The position numbers and the translations under genes were made by a program. Shown in pieces: positions 1 to 5,393 of a stretch of DNA of 6,895 nt (position 1 is its first letter; the number at the start of each line of letters is the position of its first letter). The DNA is from Thermococcus sp. (GTDB taxonomy: Archaea > Methanobacteriota_B > Thermococci > Thermococcales > Thermococcaceae): the NCBI GenBank assembly GCA_027074805.1, contig JALTCK010000085.1:1-6895 (forward strand), written 5' to 3'. Below the pieces are notes generated by a model. It saw nothing but the letters and a program-made list of their open reading frames with translations. It searched no databases and had not been told where the DNA came from.

Positions 1-849
1 GCCCTCGACGCGCCTCGGGTTTGGAACTACGACGTACTCTATTCCCCAGCGCTCGAGTTCGGCGGTTATCTCCTCCGGGAAGGCCCCAACAACGGCGACC
101 TTCCTTCCCGGCGCGACGCCCCAGACGTTGATGACCTCGAGCGCGTCGCCCCTCCTGAAGACGCCGGGGTAATCGTTGTTCTCGAAGAGCATTATTGAAT
201 CGACGGCACCGGTGGCAAGGACAACGCGCTTAGCCATGAACTCTATGAGCTGGTCGTTCCTCACCGCTGGAACGAGAAAGTACTCTCCCTTGTCGAACAC
301 ACCGAGGGCGATCGTCCTGAGGAAAACCCTAACGTTCTCAGGGAAGTTCGTGAGCTTCTCTATCGCCTCCCTCGGGTTTCCAAAGCCCTCCTGGTCAACG
401 CCCTTGAGCCACATGTCGCCGCCGAGCCAGCCCCTCTCCTCGATGAGTGCAACGGTGAGCTCCCCTCCAATCTCCTCGACGGCGCCGAGGCCGGCCGGAC
501 CTGCCCCTATGACGGCGACATCAACGACATAGCGGAGAACGGGCTTGCCCTCGTCTATCTTCACCTGCTCCTGGAACTCGTCGTAGCGCTGCCTCTCAAT
601 CTTCATGCCCTCTTTGACCTTGAGCTTCCTGCCGTTGACGTTCCTGACACCGTTAACCGTGACAGGAACCGGGCCGAACGTGAACGCCCCCCTGTGCCTC
701 CCCTCCGTGCTCGTGGTGAGCCAGTAGACGCCGTTGGCGAGCATCGCAACGGAGAACTTCTCGCCCTCGTAGGCCTCGTAGGGCTTACCCTCAAAATGAA
801 TCGTGATTTTCTTAGAAGGATCTTTCTCGGTCAGGTCAAGCTGACGCAT
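1..849 (-). CDS. FAD/NAD-type oxidoreductase, probable L-proline dehydrogenase complex alpha subunit (N-terminal 283 aa, runs off the window)
   Basis: The reading frame is open from the ATG at 849 to base 1 with no stop, so the C-terminal part lies beyond the left edge. Residues 15-88 align in layout with the ferredoxin-like N-terminal domain of sarcosine oxidase alpha chains (LANGV at 37-41, then HRGAF, VTVNGV and KEGMKIERQ) but contain no cysteine, so no Fe-S cluster is expected there. A dinucleotide-binding Rossmann motif VAVIGAGPAG lies at 111-120. LATGAVDS at 211-218 and NDYPGV at 225-230 are the ATG and NDxPGV segments of this flavoprotein family. A degenerate second motif, VAVVGAFPEE, is at 251-260. 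Family knowledge: in Thermococcales this chain is the NADH/dye-linked part of the proline dehydrogenase complex, about 490 residues long; its catalytic beta chain would be encoded further left. The proline-type symporter upstream supports this role. A sarcosine or other amine oxidase subunit cannot be excluded. The start is set by GGGGTGGT just upstream of the ATG. Confidence 0.85.
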   Translation of the reverse strand, partial: MRQLDLTEKDPSKKITIHFEGKPYEAYEGEKFSVAMLANGVYWLTTSTEGRHRGAFTFGPVPVTVNGVRNVNGRKLKVKEGMKIERQRYDEFQEQVKIDEGKPVLRYVVDVAVIGAGPAGLGAVEEIGGELTVALIEERGWLGGDMWLKGVDQEGFGNPREAIEKLTNFPENVRVFLRTIALGVFDKGEYFLVPAVRNDQLIEFMAKRVVLATGAVDSIMLFENNDYPGVFRRGDALEVINVWGVAPGRKVAVVGAFPEEITAELERWGIEYVVVPNPRRVEG

Positions 850-852
850 GAT

Positions 853-912
853 ACCACCCCAAAAATTTTCCAATACGCGATCTTCAATATACACCAATGC
901 TTATAAATATTA
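853..912 (-). promoter_or_regulatory. Promoter and ribosome binding site of the proline dehydrogenase alpha gene
   Basis: On the minus strand TTTATAA lies at 901-907 within ATATTTATAAGC. A start about 25 bases downstream (near 878) would give a leader of roughly 30 bases. The sequence GGGGTGGT (853-860) precedes the ATG at 849. The gene therefore has its own promoter and does not depend only on readthrough from the symporter operon. Confidence 0.6.
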
Positions 913-945
913 GGTTGCCCAAAAATGGTTGAAAACCAAAGGTTG
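913..945 (-). repeat. Three GGTTG repeats with 14-base period upstream of the dehydrogenase TATA box
   Basis: Written on the plus strand, GGTTG occurs at 913-917, 927-931 and 941-945, exactly 14 bases apart. Between the last two lies AACC (934-937), so the region also reads as GGTT-GAA-AACC-AAA-GGTT. The central element is a perfect 5-bp palindrome with a 3-base spacer, TGGTTGAAAACCA, at 926-938. Relative to the minus-strand gene this block lies about 35 to 65 bases before the inferred transcript start, upstream of the TATA box, where archaeal activators commonly bind. The regulatory role is inference. Confidence 0.4.
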
Positions 946-972
946 ATCCCAGATGAAGTTTTGAACAGAATG

Positions 973-989
973 TAAAAGAGAAAGAGAGA
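973..989 (-). terminator. Pyrimidine-rich tract after the symporter stop codon, possible terminator
   Basis: Directly after the symporter TGA the minus strand reads TCTCTCTTTCTCTTTTA. Archaeal RNA polymerase can stop at U-rich tracts without a hairpin, and none is obvious here. The tract is mixed with C, so this is only a modest candidate, and readthrough into the dehydrogenase gene remains possible. Confidence 0.3.
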
Positions 990-2609
990 TCAGGCCAACC
1001 CCATTGTAAGTACGAAGTCAGCAACGTTCTCAACCTGGCTCTTAGTTCTCGTTTCAGCCAGTGTCTTGCCTCTAGTGCTTTCAATGGAAACCTTCTTGAA
1101 TATCTCCCCATGGAGCTTGACGATATCCTCAGGCGGCTTTGTGAAGAGGCTGACGATTATAATGACAAAGAGGGTCACAAAGAAGTTTATGAAGAACACT
1201 GGTATACCATTGAACCATCCACCAATCGTTCCAAAGAAGCCTGGAGCATTTGGGTTGAAGGCCCATCCGTAGACTTTGGCTTCGAGGAGTACTTCACTGA
1301 TGAGACCATAAGCCATGCCGACTATCGCCCCCTCCTTGGTTGCTCTCTTCCACCAAAGACTTAGTACGAGTATTGGCCCAAAGCCGACTGCAAGACCGCC
1401 CCAAGCAGTTGCAACCATCTGGTAAACAACTTTGTTACCGGTTACTGCAAACCAGAGACCCACAAGAGCTACACCAGCAACGACAATTCTCGAGATGTTA
1501 ACCATCTGTTTCTTACCCAACTCCTTACCGAGGACCTTGTGGTAGAAGTCCCTGGCTATGGCGGAGGAAGCGACGAGGAGCTGTGAGTCGGCGGTGCTCA
1601 TGACAGCAGAGATAATTCCGGCGATTACGAATCCGGCAAGCCAGCCCGGCATTAGTTCGACAGCCATCGCTGGAATAACCTTTTCAGGATCACTAACCTG
1701 AAGCATTCCTGCCTTGTACATCGCGAAACCGAGGAAACCTGCGAAGAATGCTCCCCAAAGGACAAGTATTGTCCATGTGCCACTGATGAATATACCGGGC
1801 CTTCTAAGCTTTCTGGGATCCTCAACACTCATGTAACGAGTGACGATGTGAGGCTGACCGAGGTATCCAACTATCCAGCTTGCATAACCTATTGCAAAGA
1901 CCAGTGCTGCTAATCCAGTGGCTCCTCCAAAGGGATTAAGCTTGGTAGGATCTGCGCTTGCTATTATCCCCGTTGCCTTGTTAAAACCTCCAACTTCCAC
2001 CAGAGCCAAAATTGGGACAATTATCAGAGTCATTAACATGAACATTGCTTGCACAACATCGGTCCAGACTACGGCAAAAAATCCGCCGGTGATAACGTAT
2101 GCCGTCAGAATTATGACGGTTACCAGTATTCCCATGTTATCACTAATACCGAAGCCCTCTGCAAAGGTCTTTCCTCCCGCAGTAAACTGGGCCGCGACGT
2201 AGGCAGTCATGAATATCAGAATTATTAGGGCGCTGAGAACTCTTATTAGTTTAGTGTTGTCTTTTAAGCGCGCCTCAAGATAGTCCGGGACAGTTATTGC
2301 TCTGAATTTACCTGCATATATCCTGAGCCTCGGACCTATAAGGACGTAATCGGCAAGAGTACCAAATAGGCACCCTATCGCGGCCCAAAAAGCACCCAGT
2401 CCTGCCTTAAATGCACTTCCTGGATAACCCAACATTAACCATCCACTGAAGTCGCTCGCCTTGTCGGAGAGAGTAGCTGCTAAAACGTGGACTCTCCTAC
2501 CACCAACGAAGTACTGATCCTCTGTTTTGGTGTACCTGTTGGCCCACCAACCAATGTACGCTAGAAGGGCAAGGTAGAACAGAAAACCTATAAGGATCTG
2601 CGAATTCAT
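990..2609 (-). CDS. putP: Sodium/solute symporter, probable sodium/proline symporter PutP
   Basis: This 539-residue protein belongs to the SSS family of sodium-coupled transporters and should lie in the cytoplasmic membrane with about 13 spans. Hydrophobic segments run throughout, from 5-22 near the N terminus to 469-489. Residues 51-57, ASDFSGW, followed by LMLGYPG, match the signature of PutP around the residues that bind sodium and proline in the E. coli protein. Residues 335-351 (AVMSTADSQLLVASSAI) carry the Ser338-Thr339 pair expected at the second sodium site. YFVGGRR at 33-39 is also typical. Residues 491-539 form a polar C-terminal tail, making it somewhat longer than the roughly 500-residue E. 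coli PutP. The ATG overlaps the stop codon of the small upstream gene (ATGA) and has GGAGGAGGG at 2616-2624. The downstream proline dehydrogenase-like gene supports proline as substrate. Pantothenate or another amino acid is a weaker alternative. Confidence 0.9.
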   Translation of the reverse strand: MNSQILIGFLFYLALLAYIGWWANRYTKTEDQYFVGGRRVHVLAATLSDKASDFSGWLMLGYPGSAFKAGLGAFWAAIGCLFGTLADYVLIGPRLRIYAGKFRAITVPDYLEARLKDNTKLIRVLSALIILIFMTAYVAAQFTAGGKTFAEGFGISDNMGILVTVIILTAYVITGGFFAVVWTDVVQAMFMLMTLIIVPILALVEVGGFNKATGIIASADPTKLNPFGGATGLAALVFAIGYASWIVGYLGQPHIVTRYMSVEDPRKLRRPGIFISGTWTILVLWGAFFAGFLGFAMYKAGMLQVSDPEKVIPAMAVELMPGWLAGFVIAGIISAVMSTADSQLLVASSAIARDFYHKVLGKELGKKQMVNISRIVVAGVALVGLWFAVTGNKVVYQMVATAWGGLAVGFGPILVLSLWWKRATKEGAIVGMAYGLISEVLLEAKVYGWAFNPNAPGFFGTIGGWFNGIPVFFINFFVTLFVIIIVSLFTKPPEDIVKLHGEIFKKVSIESTRGKTLAETRTKSQVENVADFVLTMGLA

Positions 2610-2785
2610 GCCTTACCCTCCTCCTTAAGCGTTTTCATAAGGTCTTCGTCGTAGGCCAAAATCTCGTCGTCCACATAGTACTCCTTTCCAGTTATTTTGT
2701 CCCAAAAACCGTATAGAAACATTGTTAAAATTCCCAAAAACGTTGGAACCAGCAGGGTTGCCCAGGCTCCACCACTCAACCCCAT
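2606..2785 (-). CDS. Small single-span protein, probable symporter accessory subunit
   Basis: This 59-residue protein has one hydrophobic segment (about residues 7-26, ending FLYGFWDK) and an acidic, charged tail (EILAYDEDLMKTLKEEGKA). Its TGA overlaps the symporter ATG by four bases, so translation is probably coupled. Small one-span proteins are known beside archaeal SSS-family symporters and are annotated as small accessory proteins; the pairing suggests it helps assembly, stability or regulation of the transporter, which is inference. I chose the ATG at 2785 because a run of seven G precedes it by five bases. It also lies about 40 bases after the transcript start inferred from the TATA box. 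An in-frame start at 2827 would be at or upstream of that transcript start and has no good ribosome site. Confidence 0.75.
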   Translation of the reverse strand: MGLSGGAWATLLVPTFLGILTMFLYGFWDKITGKEYYVDDEILAYDEDLMKTLKEEGKA

Positions 2786-2801
2786 CTTGTCCCCCCCTGC
2801 A

Positions 2802-2831
2802 TATAGTTGCTGACTAATAGCCAGCACTATA
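2802..2831 (-). promoter_or_regulatory. Imperfect 10-bp inverted repeat at the transcript start of the symporter operon
   Basis: The plus strand reads TATAGTTGCTG (2802-2812), a 9-base spacer, then CAGCACTATA (2822-2831). The arms are complementary over 10 bp apart from one extra T in the left arm. The repeat lies between the TATA box and the ribosome binding site and covers the inferred start point, which is the usual place for an archaeal repressor operator. Its function is inference. Confidence 0.4.
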
Positions 2832-2846
2832 CCTACTCACAAAAAG

Positions 2847-2854
2847 TTATAAAA
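2847..2854 (-). promoter_or_regulatory. TATA box of the symporter operon, possibly shared with the divergent gene
   Basis: The minus strand reads TTTTATAA here, placing a start near 2825. The core is nearly symmetric: on the plus strand it reads TTATAAAA preceded by purine-rich AAAAAG, which resembles a BRE-TATA pair. It could therefore also serve the plus-strand gene that starts near 2934. No other strong TATA box is seen between the two genes. Confidence 0.55.
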
Positions 2855-2868
2855 TTGTCGTCTGTAAT

Positions 2869-2891
2869 GGGATAGAGAGAATACTCATCCC
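2869..2891 (+). other. Possible leader stem-loop upstream of the hypothetical gene
   Basis: GGGAT (2869-2873) pairs with ATCCC (2887-2891), and after a single bulged A, GAG pairs with CTC around a 6-base loop. If the plus-strand transcript starts near 2875 only part would be in RNA, so an operator or chance is equally possible. Confidence 0.2.
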
Positions 2892-2933
2892 GGCATCCGA
2901 CAATAGGTATAACATTCTGTGGTGGTGAAAGCC

Positions 2934-3416
2934 TTGACAACCGTAAAAGTCATGAGGCCAATATTCCAGCCCGACACATATGTTGCATACGTTCTATACC
3001 CGTACCAGATATTCCATCTCAGACTTTACTACAAACGCTTGAAGATGGGTGACAAGGTCTTCGACTACTTCGCCTACGTTGACCTGTACAGACTGGGTGC
3101 CGAGAGGGGGAATAGACTGATGGAGCTCCTCGAGTGGGACGTCGATGAAAAGAGCATCATGAAACCCCTCGTGGACTACGAGGAAGCCAAGAAGAAGGCC
3201 TTTGAGAGCGCAATAACCTGGGGGAACTCGCGGGTGGTGTCATGGTGGCTGCCCAGAATAGAGATCGTGGAAGAGCACTTCGCCCACAAGGTCTTCTGGA
3301 TATACGAGAAGGACGGGGAGAAGCTGATAATGGACAGCCTTGACGGGAAGGAGTACTCCCTCGATACCATGGTCGGAAAGGGCGGGAGGATGTGTAAGGG
3401 GCCGTTCTGCAGGTAG
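2934..3416 (+). CDS. Conserved-type hypothetical protein, function unknown
   Basis: I do not recognise a named family. The 160-residue product is mixed alpha/beta, has no signal peptide or membrane span, and is probably cytosolic. It seems to be built of two related halves. The first has YPY at 22-24, then a strand, a basic stretch and a hydrophobic FAYVDLYRLG ending at 55. The second has LPRIEIVEEHF, then KVFWIYEKDGEK and LIMDSLDG near 119-138. This layout recalls haloarchaeal hypothetical proteins with a YPY...VD pattern followed by a KxFW...D pattern, but that is from memory and unverified. The C terminus ends CKGPFCR, a Cys-x4-Cys pair. The TTG at 2934 was chosen because GGTGGTGA lies five bases before it. 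In-frame GTG codons at 2919-2927 overlap that ribosome site, and the ATG at 2952 lacks one. It is divergent from the symporter operon and 48 bases before the toxin-antitoxin pair. Confidence 0.7.
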   Translation: MTTVKVMRPIFQPDTYVAYVLYPYQIFHLRLYYKRLKMGDKVFDYFAYVDLYRLGAERGNRLMELLEWDVDEKSIMKPLVDYEEAKKKAFESAITWGNSRVVSWWLPRIEIVEEHFAHKVFWIYEKDGEKLIMDSLDGKEYSLDTMVGKGGRMCKGPFCR

Positions 3417-3424
3417 ACGAAAAC

Positions 3425-3445
3425 GTTATCAAATTCGCTGATAAC
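3425..3445 (+). promoter_or_regulatory. Perfect inverted repeat before the toxin-antitoxin genes, candidate operator (TGM-like)
   Basis: GTTATCA, a 7-base spacer, then TGATAAC: both 7-bp arms match exactly. It ends 19 bases before the antitoxin ATG and lies where the TATA box or start point should be. VapB antitoxins commonly bind palindromes at their own promoters. The core TATCA-N7-TGATA also agrees at 10 of 12 positions with the Thermococcales glycolytic motif TATCAC-N5-GTGATA. No clear independent TATA box was seen, and a weak terminator hairpin is unlikely because no T-run follows. Confidence 0.45.
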
Positions 3446-3464
3446 TCCATTTAGGTGGGTAGAA

Positions 3465-3659
3465 ATGGATGTAACCCTCAGGGTGAAGGTTCCGGAGGGG
3501 GTCGACGAGGGATTGGTCGGTGAGCTGGCCGAGATATTCGCACGGGCCCAGGCCTTGAAACTGCTCGCGCTGAAAAAGCAGGAACCAAAAAGGGAGAGGG
3601 CTTCGTGGAGGGAGCTCTATGAGTACCTACAGGAGTACCGGGACTTTTCTGGACAGTAA
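3465..3659 (+). CDS. Probable VapB-type antitoxin
   Basis: This small protein has 64 residues. The N-terminal strand DVTLRVKVPEGVDE is followed by a helix (GLVGELAEIFARAQALKLLALKK). The charged C-terminal half (EPKRERASWRELYEYLQEYRDF) would fit the groove of a PIN toxin, as antitoxin tails do. No known DNA-binding domain is certain, although the N-terminal strand-helix layout fits a small antitoxin dimer domain. The ATG has GGTGGG at 3454-3459. The last 41 bases overlap the PIN-domain gene, and this tight overlap is the main reason for the antitoxin call. The product is expected to neutralise the toxin by direct binding and, with it, repress the operon. Confidence 0.75.
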   Translation: MDVTLRVKVPEGVDEGLVGELAEIFARAQALKLLALKKQEPKRERASWRELYEYLQEYRDFSGQ

Positions 3660-4107
3660 CGTCATCCTCAACCTGCTGTTTGAGACCGAATTAACCGATG
3701 AGGCTGAGAAGGCGTTTTCACTGGCCAAGAACCCCGTGGTTTCTGAGACGGTGGTAGACGAGTGCGTTTACGTTACCCTCCGGAGGAAGGCAGCCTCCAG
3801 GGGAATCAAAAGCCCGCATGAACTTAAGCGTTTCCTGAAAGGGGATGAAGGAAAGGCCCTTCTCAGGGAAGCCTCAGAACTCGTGCTCTCATTCATCGGA
3901 ACTTACGGAATAGAAATAATCGAAGACCCCGACATATTCCTCACCCTCAGCATTGCCGAGAAATATGGCCTGCTCATCCACGACGCCAGGATACTGGGGG
4001 CGATGGTCTCCGCGGGGATAAGGAGAATCGCAACGCTGGACAAAGACTTCGAGGGGATTCCAATAATAGAGGTAATCATGCCGGAACCGGCACCAAAGGA
4101 AGACTAA
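3619..4107 (+). CDS. vapC: PIN-domain ribonuclease, VapC-type toxin
   Basis: The 162-residue protein has the acidic residues of a PIN nuclease. Asp12 lies in TFLDSNVILNLLF, Glu48 in VVDECVYVTLRRKA (Glu43 is a nearby alternative), Asp122 in LIHDARILGAMVSAG, and Asp141 and Asp143 in IATLDKDFEGI. Family knowledge: VapC toxins use these residues to hold Mg or Mn and cleave tRNA, rRNA or mRNA, slowing growth when the antitoxin is lost. All the catalytic positions are intact, so it is probably active. The start at 3619 lies inside the antitoxin gene, preceded by GGAGGGA six bases away, so translation is likely coupled. The TAA ends at 4107, directly against the end of the opposing GTPase gene. A length somewhat above that of many VapC proteins comes from the helical insert at about 60-90. 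Confidence 0.85.
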   Translation: MSTYRSTGTFLDSNVILNLLFETELTDEAEKAFSLAKNPVVSETVVDECVYVTLRRKAASRGIKSPHELKRFLKGDEGKALLREASELVLSFIGTYGIEIIEDPDIFLTLSIAEKYGLLIHDARILGAMVSAGIRRIATLDKDFEGIPIIEVIMPEPAPKED

Positions 4108-5274
4108 TCATCTGGCGTGAATCTCCACTATGTCACCATCCTCAAGCACGTGGTCCGCCCCAACCCTCTGCCCCGGGAACTTGACGCTCTTACCCCAGAC
4201 TCGCGCGTAGCGGAAGTTCTTGGCAAAGTCCTTGTGGATCTTCTCGGCCAAGTCCATGACGGTTGAGCCCTTCTTGAGCGGTACCGGTGGATATGCAGGC
4301 TCCTCGCCCGGGCTCTTCGTGAAAACTCTTATTATTCCAGCCAACTCATAGAGTTCATCCTTCAACTTGTCGAGCTGGATCTTTCTCTTTGCAGAGACAG
4401 GGACTATCTTGAAGCGGTCGCCGTATGCTTCAACCAACTTCCCGTAATTCTCCTTGCTTCCAGGAGCGTCCCCCTTGTTGGCTACGATTATAGCCCTCCT
4501 CCAGACGAGGCTCTCGTCAAGGGCATCGGCTATCTCCTCAAGCGTTACCGGCTCCTTAACAGTTAACTCAGCGGAGTGAATTCTCTCATCGCGGAGTATC
4601 TTCATGACCTCACTTACATCACCCTTTATGTTCTCGACTCCATTGATGACGATTCCTCCCATGGCGGTTCTCTTGATTTCAACCCTTGGTCTTCTCTTGT
4701 TGACCTTTATTCCAGCCCTCTCAAATTCCCGCAGAAGGATTTCCATCTGCTTTACCGGATCCTGGGAGAGGTCCACTACGATCGCTATCGCGTCTGCGTT
4801 TCTCACGACACTCAACAGCTGGGGTCCCATGCCCTTTCCAAGGGCTGCCCCTTCAACGAGACCCGGCACCTCAACCAGCTGAATTTGAACGTCCTTGTGA
4901 TACATCATGCCAGGAATGGGCTGAACAGTTGTGAAAGCATAGTCGGCCACGTCGATATCGAGGTTAGTTAGGGCCTTGAGGAGTGAGCTCTTACCGACGT
5001 TGGGCAAACCAGCGAGGACTATCTGAGCAGCCCCCTCCTTTCTGACCGCAATGGATGGTCCGCCGCCGCCTTTCTTCATCTGACGCTGTTTTTCAAGTTC
5101 CTTTCTAAGCTCGGCCAGCTTCCTCTTTATCTGGAGCCTGAGTTTCTCCGTCCCCTTGTGTTTGGGCACCGTTGCATACATCTTCTCGAGGGCACGTATC
5201 TTCTCGGGGATGGTCTTGGCATTCCTGTACTCCTCCTCTGCCGCTAGATACTCCGCTGTTACGTTCGTTGGCAT
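4108..5274 (-). CDS. OBG/DRG-type GTP-binding protein with TGS domain
   Basis: This 388-residue cytosolic GTPase has a helical, coiled-coil N terminus (about 1-68, rich in Lys and Glu) followed by a Gly-rich linker. The G domain shows G1 GLPNVGKSS at 89-97, switch threonines at 115-116 in DYAFTTVQPIPG, and G3 EVPG at 135-138. G4 NKGD is at 266-269 and G5 SAK at 294-296. An insert at about 185-240 between G3 and G4 fits the extra domain of DRG proteins. Residues 328-388 form a C-terminal TGS domain, starting at VPLKKGSTVMDLAEKIH. DRG proteins act with translating ribosomes. The G3 aspartate is replaced by glutamate, so this looks like the second archaeal paralogue, which resembles Methanocaldococcus MJ1332, rather than classical DRG1; that assignment is from memory. 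I chose the ATG at 5274 because GGAGGG lies six bases before it and because the TATA box at 5317-5326 predicts a transcript starting after the longer in-frame ATG at 5343. Confidence 0.88.
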   Translation of the reverse strand: MPTNVTAEYLAAEEEYRNAKTIPEKIRALEKMYATVPKHKGTEKLRLQIKRKLAELRKELEKQRQMKKGGGGPSIAVRKEGAAQIVLAGLPNVGKSSLLKALTNLDIDVADYAFTTVQPIPGMMYHKDVQIQLVEVPGLVEGAALGKGMGPQLLSVVRNADAIAIVVDLSQDPVKQMEILLREFERAGIKVNKRRPRVEIKRTAMGGIVINGVENIKGDVSEVMKILRDERIHSAELTVKEPVTLEEIADALDESLVWRRAIIVANKGDAPGSKENYGKLVEAYGDRFKIVPVSAKRKIQLDKLKDELYELAGIIRVFTKSPGEEPAYPPVPLKKGSTVMDLAEKIHKDFAKNFRYARVWGKSVKFPGQRVGADHVLEDGDIVEIHAR

Positions 5275-5316
5275 CGCTGACCCTCCGAGAAACTCTGATT
5301 TAAGAACCTCCAGCAG

Positions 5317-5326
5317 TTTTATAAAA
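5317..5326 (-). promoter_or_regulatory. TATA box of the GTPase gene
   Basis: TTTTATAAAA is a self-complementary TATA element. Read on the minus strand it places the start near 5296, with a leader of about 22 bases that includes GGAGGG (5281-5286). This supports the 388-residue GTPase. Confidence 0.6.
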
Positions 5327-5343
5327 GTATGCTTCCCATCCAA

Positions 5344-5368
5344 TCGGCAGGTTTATATATTCTGCCGA
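5344..5368 (+). promoter_or_regulatory. Promoter of the Lrp-type regulator, with TATA box inside a perfect inverted repeat
   Basis: The TATA box TTTATATA (5352-5359) is flanked by TCGGCAG (5344-5350) and CTGCCGA (5362-5368), perfectly complementary arms 11 bases apart. The predicted start is near 5380, giving a leader of only about 14 bases. A protein bound to this repeat would block TBP, so it is a good candidate for autorepression. Confidence 0.55.
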
Positions 5369-5378
5369 AAATTTTTTA
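5366..5378 (+). promoter_or_regulatory. FL11-like box between TATA and start codon
   Basis: CGAAA-ATT-TTTTA matches 8 of 10 fixed positions of TGAAA-N3-TTTCA, the 13-bp site described for Pyrococcus FL11. It lies just downstream of the TATA box, partly sharing bases with the right arm of the inverted repeat. Binding is inferred. Confidence 0.35.
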
Positions 5379-5393
5379 CAGGTGATGATGTTC

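Noticed and set aside
176..532. Plus-strand 118-codon open frame
   Set aside because: It is the shadow of the flavoprotein alpha gene; its product is low-complexity Ser/Pro-rich with no ribosome site.
2869..2891. Stem-loop as a riboswitch in front of the hypothetical gene
   Set aside because: The stem is only 8 bp with a bulge, probably straddles the transcript start, and matches no riboswitch I know.
3425..3445. Inverted repeat as a terminator of the hypothetical gene
   Set aside because: The 7-bp stem is AT-rich and no T-run follows, so an operator is the better reading.
5275..5343. N-terminal extension of the GTPase from the ATG at 5343
   Set aside because: The TATA box at 5317-5326 lies inside the extension and a strong ribosome site precedes the ATG at 5274.
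5382..5388. GTGATGA as a C box of a C/D guide RNA
   Set aside because: No matching D box at the right distance was found, and the sequence is the ribosome site of the regulator gene.
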